A stretch of DNA of 61,422 nucleotides from CAUTXO01 sp963542625 (GCA_963542625.1 CAUTXO010000005.1:1-61422); one strand, 5' to 3'; positions 44,628 through 53,381 are shown, counted from the first letter of the stretch. The notes: generated by a model from the letters alone, not told the origin. Made by a program: numbers and translations.

Positions 44628-45888
44628 GGGCGGCGGCGGGGATTACGCGCAGAAATTCGAGCAGATCTCCAAAAACTCCAAACTAAACCTTCTTTGCGAC
44701 GAGAGCAAGCGGTTTATAAAAGAGCTTTGCTTTAGGTTTTTTCTTAGTTTTAGCGACCTAAAAGAGCTCATTGACGCCGCGCTGCTACTTAGAATGTTCC
44801 AAGAGCCCCCGCTTGCAAAAATGCTCCCGCCCGTTGCCACAAAGGCGGAGCTTTTTAGCGCCCTGCGGCAAAATATGCAAGATCTTAAAGCCAGCAAGAG
44901 TTACGCAAACTTCACAGCGGGCGTTTCAAAGCGCAAGGTGCATTACTCGCTTGAACCAAAGAGCAGCGTCGCGCTTGGGTTTTGCCCCGTGGCAAGCCCC
45001 AAAACGCGCTGCTGCAATTTGCTAACGCTTGACGCCACGCAATCGTGCGTTTTTGATTGTAGCTACTGTGCCATCAGCTCGTTTTACAAAAAAGACACGG
45101 TAACGCAAGATGAAAATTTTTACGAAAACCTAATGCGCCTTGAGCTAGATCCGCGCAAAACCTATCACATAGGCACGGGGCAGGCGTCGGATTCTTTGGC
45201 GCTTGGCAACAAGGCACGCGTGCTAGAAGCCTTGACGGCGCTTGCGCTTAAATACCCGCGTTTGATTTTAGAGCTAAAGAGCAAATCTGATAACGTCGGC
45301 TTTTTGTTAGAGCACGAAATCCCAGCAAACATAATCACCACCTGGAGCCTTAACCCACCCGTGATTATCAAAAACGAAGAAGGCAAGACCGCGGGGCTTG
45401 AGGCTAGGCTTGGCGCGGCAAGGCGCGTGGCAGCGGGCGGCAACTTAGTTGGCTTCCACTTCCACCCGATGGTTTTTTACGACGAATGGGAGAGTGATTA
45501 CCGCGCGCTTGCAGCAAGACTAACGAGCGAATTTGACCCAGCCAGCGTGGCGCTTGTGTCAATCGGGACGCTCACATTCACAAAAAGCGTCATAAAAAAC
45601 ATCAAGGAGCGGCGGTTTTTTTCCAAGATCTTGCAAATGCCGCTTGAAGCAGCCGCCGGCAAGTTTTCTTACCCGTTTGAGATAAAAGAGCTGATGTTTA
45701 GGGCGCTTTATGAGAGCCTGTCGGCTTGGCACGGCAAGGTTTATTTTTACCTTTGTATGGAGGATTTTGCGCTGTGGCGGCGGGTTTTTGGCTTTGAATA
45801 CGCAAGCAACGACGAGTTTGAGCGCGCGATGCTTGAAGCCTACACGGCAAAGATTAACGCCCTGCGCCAAGTGCGCGGGGAGAGTTAG
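44620..45888 (+). CDS. Spore-photoproduct-lyase-like radical SAM protein
   Basis: The 422-residue protein has the radical-SAM cluster motif CVFDCSYCAI (CxxxCxxC, about residues 141-148). It has the family's LLTLDATQSC lead-in, HIGTGQASDSLAL, and LSLNP-like and GFHFHPMVFYDEW segments. These patterns belong to the SplB (spore photoproduct lyase) family, which in Bacillus repairs thymine dimers of spores. This organism is not a spore former, so the substrate may differ. The start codon is TTG, within the end of ppaC. Confidence 0.82.
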   Translation: MAKGGGGDYAQKFEQISKNSKLNLLCDESKRFIKELCFRFFLSFSDLKELIDAALLLRMFQEPPLAKMLPPVATKAELFSALRQNMQDLKASKSYANFTAGVSKRKVHYSLEPKSSVALGFCPVASPKTRCCNLLTLDATQSCVFDCSYCAISSFYKKDTVTQDENFYENLMRLELDPRKTYHIGTGQASDSLALGNKARVLEALTALALKYPRLILELKSKSDNVGFLLEHEIPANIITTWSLNPPVIIKNEEGKTAGLEARLGAARRVAAGGNLVGFHFHPMVFYDEWESDYRALAARLTSEFDPASVALVSIGTLTFTKSVIKNIKERRFFSKILQMPLEAAAGKFSYPFEIKELMFRALYESLSAWHGKVYFYLCMEDFALWRRVFGFEYASNDEFERAMLEAYTAKINALRQVRGES

Positions 45889-46459
45889 AGCCTAGACTAG
45901 GCGGGGCTGGCGCTTAGATCTTACACTGATCTTAGGCGGGGGATCTTGTGGATCTTGTAGTGCTACCAAAACACGCCAAAGATCCGCACGTTACGCGTAT
46001 AAGATTTATATTCCGTCAAGATTTCGCCCAAAGCACCCGAACTTGGATCTTGAGCTTGGCGTGAGATCTTAAACTTTGGTAAATGTTTGGCTTTTAGATT
46101 TTAGTTAGCGTGAGCGTTTAGTTTTGGATCCCAGCTTGCCGTGAGCGCAGATCTTGTGCGGTTTGGCGTGTGTGGTTCTGGATTGGTGCTTGCGATTTTC
46201 TTTGGGTTAGACTAGTGTTTGGATCTTGATCTTGATGTGAAATCTTAAACCTTTGGCGCGCGGTGGATCTTACTTGGATCTTGCACGGATCTTGAGCGGG
46301 ATCTTGGCGTAAGATCTTGAACCTTTGGCTTTTAGATCCTAGCTTGCTGTTAGCGCGGATCTTACAGCGCTAAAGATCCCGCACACTCAGCGCTCAAGAT
46401 CTAGCCCCCGTCCGTCCAAGATCCTGCGCCCGCACCGCTCCCGTTAAAATTTTTTAAGC
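45889..46459. repeat. GATC-dense spacer before the broken hcp gene
   Basis: There are about 21 GATC sites in 45901-46440, mostly as GGATCTTG or AAGATCTT on a G/T-rich plus strand. A phrase of the type ATCTTAAAC..TTGG recurs (about 46067 and 46242), with a longer unit ATCTT(A/G)AACCTTTGGC(T/G) at 46242 and 46314 and again at 47051. No gene is supported. Confidence 0.7.
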
Positions 46460-46502
46460 GGGGGGGGGGGGGCATAATACACAATCTCTAAAAATCAAAG
46501 GA
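46460..46502 (+). promoter_or_regulatory. Poly-G tract in the promoter of the hcp-like gene
   Basis: Thirteen G (46460-46472) sit directly upstream of CATAATAC, a -10-like element. AAAGGA (46497-46502) then precedes the ATG at 46509. Changes in tract length would alter the spacing between the -10 and any upstream element, a known way for Helicobacter promoters to be switched on and off. Confidence 0.65.
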
Positions 46503-46508
46503 AACACA

Positions 46509-47086
46509 ATGAATTTTTTACGTGCAGGGTTGGCAGCACTTGGCATTCTTAGCCTTTGCCACGCGGGTAAGGCAAAAAGTTGCAAAGAATTAGGCTTTGC
46601 ATACAACAGCGGAAAAGGTGTCCAACAAGACAAGAAAAAATCAATCGAGCTTATAAAAAGGGTTGTTCTCTTAGTGATGGCACTAGCTGCGATTTTTTGG
46701 GAACTTTATATCTCGACGGACAAGGCGTCCAGCAAGATTACAAAAAAGCAAGTGAGTTATGCAAAAAGGCTTGTGATCTTGTGTTTGGTGGTGATTGCTC
46801 TAATTTGGGATTTTTATACTACAACGGAAAAGGTGTAAGGCAAGATCACATAAAAGCAAATGAGCTTTTTAAAAAAGCTTGCGATCTTGAAGATGGCTTT
46901 GGTTGTGGTCTTTTGGGAATTGCGTATCTTAATGGAGCAGGCGTAAGACAAAACAATTAAACAGCAAAGGATTTGTTTGGCAAGGTTTGCGATTTGAGGG
47001 ATCAGGGTGGTTGCGATAAATACAAAGATCTAAACGAGCAGGGGGTATTAGATCTTAAACCTTTGGCGAGTGGGCTTGGATCTTAA
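46509..47086 (+). pseudogene. Broken Hcp-like (Sel1-repeat, cysteine-rich) secreted protein gene
   Basis: The first frame gives signal peptide MNFLRAGLAALGILSLCHA and the first repeat (CKELGFAYNSGKGVQQDKKK). Near 46653 (GAGCTTATAAAAAGGG) the reading frame shifts: the continuation YKKGCSLSDGTSCDFLGTLY is in another frame, as if one base were lost. Further Hcp repeats with paired Cys follow (KACDLVFGGDCSNLG, KACDLEDGFGCGLLG). An in-frame TAA at 46958-46960 then interrupts the last repeat, which continues TAKDLFGKVCDLRDQGGCDKY. The tail to 47086 is GATC-repeat sequence. Two independent lesions argue for a true pseudogene. Confidence 0.85.
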
Positions 47087-47501
47087 GGCTTGGCGCACGG
47101 GTGCGGATCTTGACAAGATCTCGGACTTGGCTTTTAGATCTTGGCTTGTGGGCTAGTGTGGATCTTGGGTGCTGGCGCTAAGTGTTTAGATCTTAGATCT
47201 TTGACTGAGCTTGGATCTTAGCTAGACGTGGTGGTTAGATCTTGGTGCGGCTTAGCTTTGTAAGATCTTGCGTGGATCTTGATAGATCTTGTGCTTTGGT
47301 GCGTGCTGGATCTGTGCGCTACCGTCAAGATCTTGGGCTTGGGTTTCTTTTTGCGTTAGTTTTGCTGGGGCGCGGATCTTGGCAAGATTTCAGGGCTTGG
47401 GTTTTTTGCGGATCTTGGGCGCGCCAAAGATCCTAGCGCGGGGCGCTAGCGGATCTTAGTAAGATCTTGCCAGTGGCGGTGGCTAGGGCGCAACGCAAGC
47501 G
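47087..47501. repeat. GATC-dense convergent spacer
   Basis: There are about 20 GATC sites in 47041-47500 (one per 23 bp). Nearly all are GGATCTTG, AGATCTTG or TAGATCTTG on a G/T-rich plus strand. A 64-residue open frame here is built of the repeat and is not a gene. It lies between the hcp relic and the phosphoethanolamine transferase gene, which converge. Confidence 0.7.
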
Positions 47502-49169
47502 CTACTTGAAAATATCAAGATCCTTATTGTAAAGGCTCGTTTGAATGCCAAGTAGGGTTAGGAGCGATGAAAAAACAAAGTCTTGGCTTAGATTAAGATC
47601 CTGCGCGGCGCGTGCCTTGGGTAAAAACTCGCCGTAAGCCTTTGAAAACCAAATGATTGAGCCGACCGTCGTCTCGTATTTGGGCGCGAAGTAATACGGC
47701 AAGCCACCGTGCATAAAGCGCCCGTCTTCGCCAAGGCTTTCGCCGTGGTCGCTAACAAACCAAAGCGCGGTGGGTGCTTGCTTGGCTTGCAAGATCTTGA
47801 CAACCTCGCTTAAAAACCAGTCGGAATACACAAGGCTGTTGTCGTAGGCGTTTTGCACTTCTTCGTAGCTGCATTTTTGCACCGCCTTGTTTTGGCAAGC
47901 GGGCTTGAAAACTTCAAACTCGCTTGGGTATCTCTTGGCATAAAGCGGCCCGTGGCTGCCGCGCTGATTGATGACGATGAGACTTGCGCGCGTTGCGTTT
48001 TCTACGGCGGCTTGGACGTCGTGCAGCATTATGCCGTCTGGGCTTTCGCCGTCGTAGTATTTGACGTGCCGTAGCCTGTTGCAAACGCCGGCGGCGCAAC
48101 TGCCGTTGTTGCCAAACCAGAATACGTCTATGCCGACCCTTTGCGCGATGTCTAGGACGTTTTCCATATACTCGCCGTCGTTTTCGCCGTAGTCTTTGCG
48201 CGGCTTGTGCGTTAGCATACAAGGGATTGAAACGCGCGTGATGACGCCGCACGAGGCGAAGTGGCGGAAGCTCGTTAGATCTTGAATGTTTTTTGTGAAT
48301 GGGTTTGTTTCTTTTGCGTAGCCGTTTAGGCTGAAGTTTTGCCCGCGCGCGCTCTCGCCGATGATGAGCACGAAGACGAAATTTTGTGCGTTGGGGTTTG
48401 CGCTGGTGTTTGCGTCTGTGCTGGTGCCACCGTTTGAGTTCCCGTTTGCGCCGGTGCTTTCGCCCGCGCCGGTGCTTGCACCCCCGCCCCCGCTTTCTAG
48501 CGCCAGGATCTTTACCTTTTTGGCGTCAAGCCCTACTTGCGTGAAGTCGCGCTCAAGCCGTTTGTTGTCTAGGTAAATTGCCAGCCGCCTGATGACGGAT
48601 ACCGGGTTTGCGATGTTTTCAAGGCGCTTGCTGTTTTCTATCAAAAAGATTAGATCTTTGCCTATTGCGCCCCAGAGTAAAACGCTAATTGCAAGCGAGA
48701 GCACAAGCGCTGCGAGCTTTTGCCATAGGCGCTTTGCTAGCGGGATCTGCGGGAATTTTAGGCCGATGATTATCACAAGTGGTGCGGCGCAAAAGACGAA
48801 AAACGATACGAAAAATTCCAGCCCCAAAAAGGCGGCGGCTTCTGCGCGCGTTGTGTTAAAAAGGCTTTCTATGGCGTCGTTTGTTATGCCTATGCCAAGA
48901 TCATCGATGAAATACCTTGAGATCCCAGCTATTAAAACCATCACCCCAGCGGTTATTTTGTAGCTTAGCGCGCCGTAAAAGGACAAAACCTCAAAAATAA
49001 AAACAAGCGCAAACACGTAAAAAACCGGCATTAAAAGCATAGTGTAGTAGCCATTGGCTTTTGAGAGTAAAAGCGCGTCGCCAAAAAAGGTGCGGTTGTA
49101 AAGCGCGACTAGACAGATTGCAAAAATGAGTAAAAATGCGTGCCGGTTTAGGCTTGGGCGTTTTGGCAT
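47502..49169 (-). CDS. Phosphoethanolamine transferase, EptA/EptC type
   Basis: The 555-residue inner-membrane enzyme has about five hydrophobic segments in residues 8-190, followed by a periplasmic sulfatase-fold domain. The nucleophile region is FVLIIGESARGQNFSLNGY (about residues 268-286). Other motifs are SCGVITRVSIPCMLTHK, FWFGNNGSC, LIVINQRGSHGPLY, ALWFVSDHGESLGEDG and FMHGG. A low-complexity Gly/Ser/Thr/Asn linker of about 35 residues lies just before the catalytic domain. It starts 1 bp after flgK in the flgIJMNK operon. In C. jejuni EptC modifies both lipid A and the rod protein FlgG, so that role is likely here. Confidence 0.9.
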   Translation of the reverse strand: MPKRPSLNRHAFLLIFAICLVALYNRTFFGDALLLSKANGYYTMLLMPVFYVFALVFIFEVLSFYGALSYKITAGVMVLIAGISRYFIDDLGIGITNDAIESLFNTTRAEAAAFLGLEFFVSFFVFCAAPLVIIIGLKFPQIPLAKRLWQKLAALVLSLAISVLLWGAIGKDLIFLIENSKRLENIANPVSVIRRLAIYLDNKRLERDFTQVGLDAKKVKILALESGGGGASTGAGESTGANGNSNGGTSTDANTSANPNAQNFVFVLIIGESARGQNFSLNGYAKETNPFTKNIQDLTSFRHFASCGVITRVSIPCMLTHKPRKDYGENDGEYMENVLDIAQRVGIDVFWFGNNGSCAAGVCNRLRHVKYYDGESPDGIMLHDVQAAVENATRASLIVINQRGSHGPLYAKRYPSEFEVFKPACQNKAVQKCSYEEVQNAYDNSLVYSDWFLSEVVKILQAKQAPTALWFVSDHGESLGEDGRFMHGGLPYYFAPKYETTVGSIIWFSKAYGEFLPKARAAQDLNLSQDFVFSSLLTLLGIQTSLYNKDLDIFK

Positions 49170-49170
49170 T

Positions 49171-51369
49171 TTAAACTTTTATGCCAAGCAAAGCATCTAG
49201 CATATGTTGTATGGTAGAAACCACGCGCGCGTTTGCGTTGTAGCCGGCTTGAAACTTGATTAGCTCGATGAGCTCTTCATCTACATTCACGCCGCTTATG
49301 GATTGGTGCTGATTTTCAAGCGTTCTAAAAATGGCTTTAGACGCGCTCACTTTTGACTGAATATCGTGCGTGTCACTTGCGATTGTGCCGGCTAGAAAGC
49401 GGTATTCACCCATAATGCTATCGCTTCTTTTTGCGCCTTCTTTATCAAAAAAATTTATTTTTTCGTATTGGAGCTGCTGCATTTTGTTTGCGACTTCATT
49501 ATCCCCATTAACCGCCTTGCCGTAAGCGTTTATCTTGCTGCTGTGCTCCCTAAAATCCCTAAGAAGATTCATATCTTTAACGCCCGAGCCTTCAAAAAAC
49601 TTATGCAAGCCAACAGCGCCGCTAAAGCCTGTTTTGTCTTCTGTGATGTTGAATTCTACCTTTGCGTTTTTGTCTTTTGTTTGAATGCCGAATTTATTGT
49701 TGGCAAAGTTGGCTTCTAGCAAATCGTCTATGTCGTTTTTGTAGTTGTGATCTTTGTTGTCATCGGTGTGCTGCATATTGATCTGCGCGGCTATGCCCTC
49801 AAGCGTGGAGTAGAGCGGATCTTTTGAAGTTTTGTCGATGATTATTTCACGCGAGGCAAGGAGTTTGCCGGCGCCGTCGTAAGCGTTTATTCTAAACTTC
49901 CCGTCTTGTATGTTAAAGGGGATATTTACCTTATTAACCGTTCTAAGTGGCTTGTGTCCGGTCATATCCAAGGCGTCAGCCAAAAGAGTTTCATCTCTTT
50001 TTAGTAGCACCGCGCCAGTTTCTTCACCGCGCCCCGTGCCGCCTTTTTTGATAACTATCTTGCCCTGTTCCACGTAGGCTCTTGCGTCTATTTTCTCTCT
50101 CTCAAAGGCTTCGTCGATTTTTTTCGTAACGGTTTTTAGGCTCTCAGACGTCGGATCTACATCAACGCTTACTTCCTTTTTTATCTTGCCCTCAATATCA
50201 TAAACGTTAAAAACCATCTTGCCTTTTCTGACGGTGTTTTTTAGCTTTTCGGGGTAGAGCTCGCTCAAAATTTGCTTTTGCTGATCGACATCAAGCGTAA
50301 CCGTCTCGCCGATTTTATTGCTAAGCATTTCGCTTGTGGAGCTGCCGGCGTAGATGGTATTGACAGATTGCATAATGCCCTTTGCAAAGCTGTTTAGCAT
50401 ATCTTTGAATTTTTGTATGTGGCCGTCTGTGGATTCGCCCGTTTTTTCATCAAAATACTTGCCGCGCAAATTTAGCAAGGCGCCGATTTTGCCGCCGGTT
50501 ACTTGCTTTGTGATCTCAACTAGGCTGTGATCTCTTCTTTTGAAAAACAGGTTTGAAAAAGCGCGCGATGAGTTTTCCGCCTTTGAAAGCTCGATTGGGT
50601 GAAAGCTTCCGCCGCTTACTAGCTGATAACCGCCGACGCTGATTGAATAGTTGTCGTCGTAATCGGCGATGTTTTTATCAACATCGGACATTGACTGAAG
50701 GCGGTTTTTGTTGATGCTTGGGTCGATTAGCTTTGTTAGCGCCTTTTCTAGCTGGTCGCGCTTGTCTCTAAGCGCGTTTGCTCTGACGTAATGCGTGGCT
50801 TCTTCTTGTTTGATTTGCTTTGTAAGCTCGGCGATTTTTTTACCAAGCCGATTGACTTCATCAACCGAGCTAACGAGCTCATCGTCAAGGCGTTTTTGCG
50901 TTTGCGACATATCGTCGTTTATCTTGTTTAGCATTCGGCTAAGCCTTATCGCGCTTTCTGCCAAGACGATTTTTTGCGAGTTGTCGGCTGGGTTTGCCGC
51001 GAGCTTTTGCCAAGCTTCAAAAAACTTGTTTAGCTCTTCTTGCGGGCCTACGTTTTTGACGTCGTTAAAAAGTTGCGCCACTTCGCGCAAGATCTTTTCA
51101 AGAACTTCCTTGTGCTCTAGATCTCCGCCTGCTTTTCTGTATCTTTTGTAAATGAATTCATCGTGAAGCCGCACGATCTGGTCGGCTTTGACGCCCGTTC
51201 CAAGTAGCAAATTGCCCTTGTTGTAGTAGATATCGTCTGAGAGATCTAGCCTTTGCCTTGTGTAATTTTCATTTTGCGCGTTTGCGATGTTGTTGCTAAT
51301 TACTGACGTGGCTTTTTGCGAGATCTGAAGCCCGGATTTTGCTGTGTATAAACTGCTAAATAATGACAT
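49171..51369 (-). CDS. flgK: Flagellar hook-associated protein 1, FlgK
   Basis: FlgK forms the hook-filament junction. The 732-residue protein has N-terminal SLYTAKSGLQISQKATSVIS, then NNIANAQNENYTRQR (about residues 27-41). The C-terminal D0 helix is VDEELIELIKFQAGYNANAR, then MLDALLGIKV. It is larger than the enteric form, as in other Campylobacterota. AAAGGGAT precedes the ATG. Order flgI-flgJ-flgM-flgN-flgK matches C. jejuni. Confidence 0.95.
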   Translation of the reverse strand: MSLFSSLYTAKSGLQISQKATSVISNNIANAQNENYTRQRLDLSDDIYYNKGNLLLGTGVKADQIVRLHDEFIYKRYRKAGGDLEHKEVLEKILREVAQLFNDVKNVGPQEELNKFFEAWQKLAANPADNSQKIVLAESAIRLSRMLNKINDDMSQTQKRLDDELVSSVDEVNRLGKKIAELTKQIKQEEATHYVRANALRDKRDQLEKALTKLIDPSINKNRLQSMSDVDKNIADYDDNYSISVGGYQLVSGGSFHPIELSKAENSSRAFSNLFFKRRDHSLVEITKQVTGGKIGALLNLRGKYFDEKTGESTDGHIQKFKDMLNSFAKGIMQSVNTIYAGSSTSEMLSNKIGETVTLDVDQQKQILSELYPEKLKNTVRKGKMVFNVYDIEGKIKKEVSVDVDPTSESLKTVTKKIDEAFEREKIDARAYVEQGKIVIKKGGTGRGEETGAVLLKRDETLLADALDMTGHKPLRTVNKVNIPFNIQDGKFRINAYDGAGKLLASREIIIDKTSKDPLYSTLEGIAAQINMQHTDDNKDHNYKNDIDDLLEANFANNKFGIQTKDKNAKVEFNITEDKTGFSGAVGLHKFFEGSGVKDMNLLRDFREHSSKINAYGKAVNGDNEVANKMQQLQYEKINFFDKEGAKRSDSIMGEYRFLAGTIASDTHDIQSKVSASKAIFRTLENQHQSISGVNVDEELIELIKFQAGYNANARVVSTIQHMLDALLGIKV

Positions 51370-51372
51370 AAG

Positions 51373-51798
51373 CTATCCCTTTATGCTAAAGAGACTTCCA
51401 TTTTCTTTGCCGCCGCCTTGCCCGGGCTCGTATTCTTTTAAGATCTCAGCAAGCAAAGAGTTGTATAGATCCGCCGTTGTAACAACAAGCGCGGCTAGCT
51501 TTTTGTTTTCTTCGTGCAATTTTTCAAGGTTTGCTTGGATCTCATCTCTTAGCACCAGCTCATCTTGGCTTAGAAGCTCTAAAACGGTTTTTGTTGTGTC
51601 AGATCTGCTAAGCTCAAGGAGTGCGTCGTCAAAGGTTTTTTTGAGTTTTTGAAAGTCGGCTGTGAGTTTTTCTTTTTCTTTGGATCTTGAAAAAAAGCTT
51701 TCGTGCTTTGCGTTCATCACATCTTCAACATCAAGGCGCGTGATTTCTAAAAGCAGCCCGATGAGCGTGCCAAGATCTTGAATATGTGCTTTTAACAT
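51373..51798 (-). CDS. flgN: FlgN-like flagellar export chaperone
   Basis: I take the ATG at 51798 (141 residues, MLKAHIQDLGTLIGLLLEIT...), since the longer frame runs into flgM. The product is almost wholly helical and coiled coil, with heptads in SKEKEKLTADFQKLKKTF and EIQANLEKLHEENKKLAAL, as in FlgN, the chaperone for FlgK and FlgL. The assignment rests on length, fold and position between flgM and flgK. Confidence 0.8.
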   Translation of the reverse strand: MLKAHIQDLGTLIGLLLEITRLDVEDVMNAKHESFFSRSKEKEKLTADFQKLKKTFDDALLELSRSDTTKTVLELLSQDELVLRDEIQANLEKLHEENKKLAALVVTTADLYNSLLAEILKEYEPGQGGGKENGSLFSIKG

Positions 51799-51805
51799 TG
51801 CGCGC

Positions 51806-51982
51806 CTATGAGAAATATTTTGCGACTTTTTGCGCGGTTTGGTCAAGATCTAGCTTATATGTTCCGCTTTGGATTTTTAGCTTTATTTCTTCTACTTTTG
51901 AAGGCTTGCTTGCTTGCTTATTTTGTGAAACGGGGTATGAGTTCGTATCTATATTTTGGTTGCCGTTTATGGAGTTTATCAT
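51806..51982 (-). CDS. flgM: Anti-sigma28 factor FlgM
   Basis: The 58-residue protein, from the ATG at 51982 with AAGGA seven bases upstream, is unstructured at the N-terminus (MINSINGNQNIDTNSYPVSQ). It ends with the conserved FlgM helix region KVEEIKLKIQSGTYKLDL, then DQTAQKVAKYFS. It holds back sigma28 (FliA) until hook completion. Short FlgM proteins are normal in Campylobacterota. Confidence 0.88.
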   Translation of the reverse strand: MINSINGNQNIDTNSYPVSQNKQASKPSKVEEIKLKIQSGTYKLDLDQTAQKVAKYFS

Positions 51983-52033
51983 ATTTTTATCCTTAATTTT
52001 TATCACTCGTATATCGTCTTTTGCGGGCGCGCT

Positions 52034-52318
52034 TTAAAGATTTTTTTTCAAAAAACCATACAAAAGATCCGCGTAGCCAAAGCCGCCAGAAAGCTCTTTG
52101 CTTAAGGCGTCGTGATACATTGATCGGTAAATTTCACCGCCTACTGCCTTGCCAAAAAGTGGGTCTTGTTTGTCGCTTAGCGAAAGATCTAGTAGATCTT
52201 TGATGAGCAAGGCTTCAAACTCATCGGCCTTTTGTCTTAAGATCTGTAGGTTTTTTGTTTTTTGCGATATTTGCGGCGTCTTGTGCGCGGCGTAAAGACT
52301 AAGATCTGTGTTTAGCAT
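52034..52318 (-). CDS. flgJ: Rod-binding protein, FlgJ N-terminal type
   Basis: The 94-residue protein corresponds to the rod-binding domain of FlgJ only: KADEFEALLIKDLLDLSLSD, PLFGKAVGGEIYRSMYHDAL and SGGFGYADLLYGFL. It lacks the muramidase domain, as is usual in Campylobacterota. It has an AAGGA ribosome binding site and lies 9 bp after flgI. Confidence 0.88.
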   Translation of the reverse strand: MLNTDLSLYAAHKTPQISQKTKNLQILRQKADEFEALLIKDLLDLSLSDKQDPLFGKAVGGEIYRSMYHDALSKELSGGFGYADLLYGFLKKNL

Positions 52319-52327
52319 TAGCTATCC

Positions 52328-53341
52328 TTAAATTATCTCAAGCGGCGCGCTAAAGGCTCCGGCTTTTTTAATCGCTTGCAAGATGGCAATAACATCCGAA
52401 GCCGTAGCGCCGGATTTTTGCAAGGCGCCCGCTAGCGTGGCTATCGTTAATTTATTTTCGCCAGCGGTTTTATCGATTGACACCGAAATGCCACCGTGCG
52501 TTATCATCACAGGGTTTATTTCAATATCTAGCCCAGAGATTATCGTGCCGGTTTTTTCATCGATTATTATCTTTTTGATTTCTTGCGTTTGAACGTTTGT
52601 TTCTTTTACAATCGCCAAAAATTCTACCATTGACATTTTCGTGGGTTTTGTCAGCCTAATTGAACGCGGGTCGAGCGCCTTTGCAACGGGCTCTTTGAAG
52701 TTTTCGTTTAGCGTTTTTTCAATCTCTATCGCGCTTTTGAAGTCTTCTCTTTCAAGGCTTAGCGTGGCAAATTGCTTATCGTATAAATTGTAGCTAAGCC
52801 CGCGCTCAACGCTTGCGCCGTCAAAAACCTTGCCAACTGTTTTGTGCTTTGAGATTTCGCTCCCGCCTAGGCTTATAACGCCTTGCGCGATTGCATACGT
52901 TTTGCCATCAACGCCTTTTAGCGGCGTCATTAAAAGCGTGCCGCCTTCTAGGGATTTTGCATCGCCAATCGATGAAACAGACGCATCTAGCCTATCGCCT
53001 TGCTTGCTAAAGGGCTTTAAATTTGCCGTTATCATCACCGCCGCGACGTTTTTTGATTTGATTGCGTTTTGATCTATTTGAATATTTACAGATTTTAAAA
53101 AATTAGCCAGCGTTTGCCCCGTGAATGTTGAGGTGCCATCGCCCGTGCCGGATAAGCCCACAACGAGCCCGTAGCCTATTAATTGATTTTCTCTAACGCC
53201 AACGATCGACGTAATATCGCCTATCCTTTGAGCAAAAAGCGTCGTAATGCCGATGAAAAAAAACAAAACGGCGGCAAGCCAAACGGCTCTTTTTTCAAAA
53301 TTATCAAGCTTATCAAGCGGGGTATTATTTGGCTTTTGCAT
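52328..53341 (-). CDS. flgI: Flagellar P-ring protein FlgI
   Basis: FlgI forms the periplasmic P-ring around the rod. The 337-residue protein has a hydrophobic signal segment (about residues 17-37, VWLAAVLFFFIGITTLFA). The family start RIGDITSIVGVRENQLIGYG then LVVGLSGTGDGT follows, and further on come TFTGQTLANFLKS, VAAVMITANLKPF and GDAKSLEGGTLLMTPLKG. It is the first flagellar gene after a sigma54 promoter and is preceded by AAGGA. Confidence 0.96.
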   Translation of the reverse strand: MQKPNNTPLDKLDNFEKRAVWLAAVLFFFIGITTLFAQRIGDITSIVGVRENQLIGYGLVVGLSGTGDGTSTFTGQTLANFLKSVNIQIDQNAIKSKNVAAVMITANLKPFSKQGDRLDASVSSIGDAKSLEGGTLLMTPLKGVDGKTYAIAQGVISLGGSEISKHKTVGKVFDGASVERGLSYNLYDKQFATLSLEREDFKSAIEIEKTLNENFKEPVAKALDPRSIRLTKPTKMSMVEFLAIVKETNVQTQEIKKIIIDEKTGTIISGLDIEINPVMITHGGISVSIDKTAGENKLTIATLAGALQKSGATASDVIAILQAIKKAGAFSAPLEII

Positions 53342-53362
53342 TTGTTATCCTTGCGGATTTTC

Positions 53363-53381
53363 ACGCAAAAATTATTCCAAA
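53363..53381 (-). promoter_or_regulatory. Sigma54 (RpoN) promoter of the flgI operon
   Basis: On the minus strand TTTGGAATAATTTTTGCGT has GG (53378-53377) and GC (53366-53365) with 10 bases between, the RpoN spacing and consensus. It overlaps the last bases of rsmD and lies about 25-40 bp before flgI. It would drive flgI-flgJ-flgM-flgN-flgK and probably the downstream transferase. Confidence 0.8.

Noticed and set aside
45963..46043. Minus-strand frame ending EYKSYTRNVRIFGVFW and stop, which looks like the last strand of an outer-membrane protein
   Set aside because: It has only about 26 codons and no recognised family, and open stretches of this length are expected by chance. It is worth a database search, since it could be another 3' remnant like the fabG one.
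47242..47436. 64-residue open frame between the hcp relic and the transferase gene
   Set aside because: It consists of translated GATC repeat and there is no start signal.
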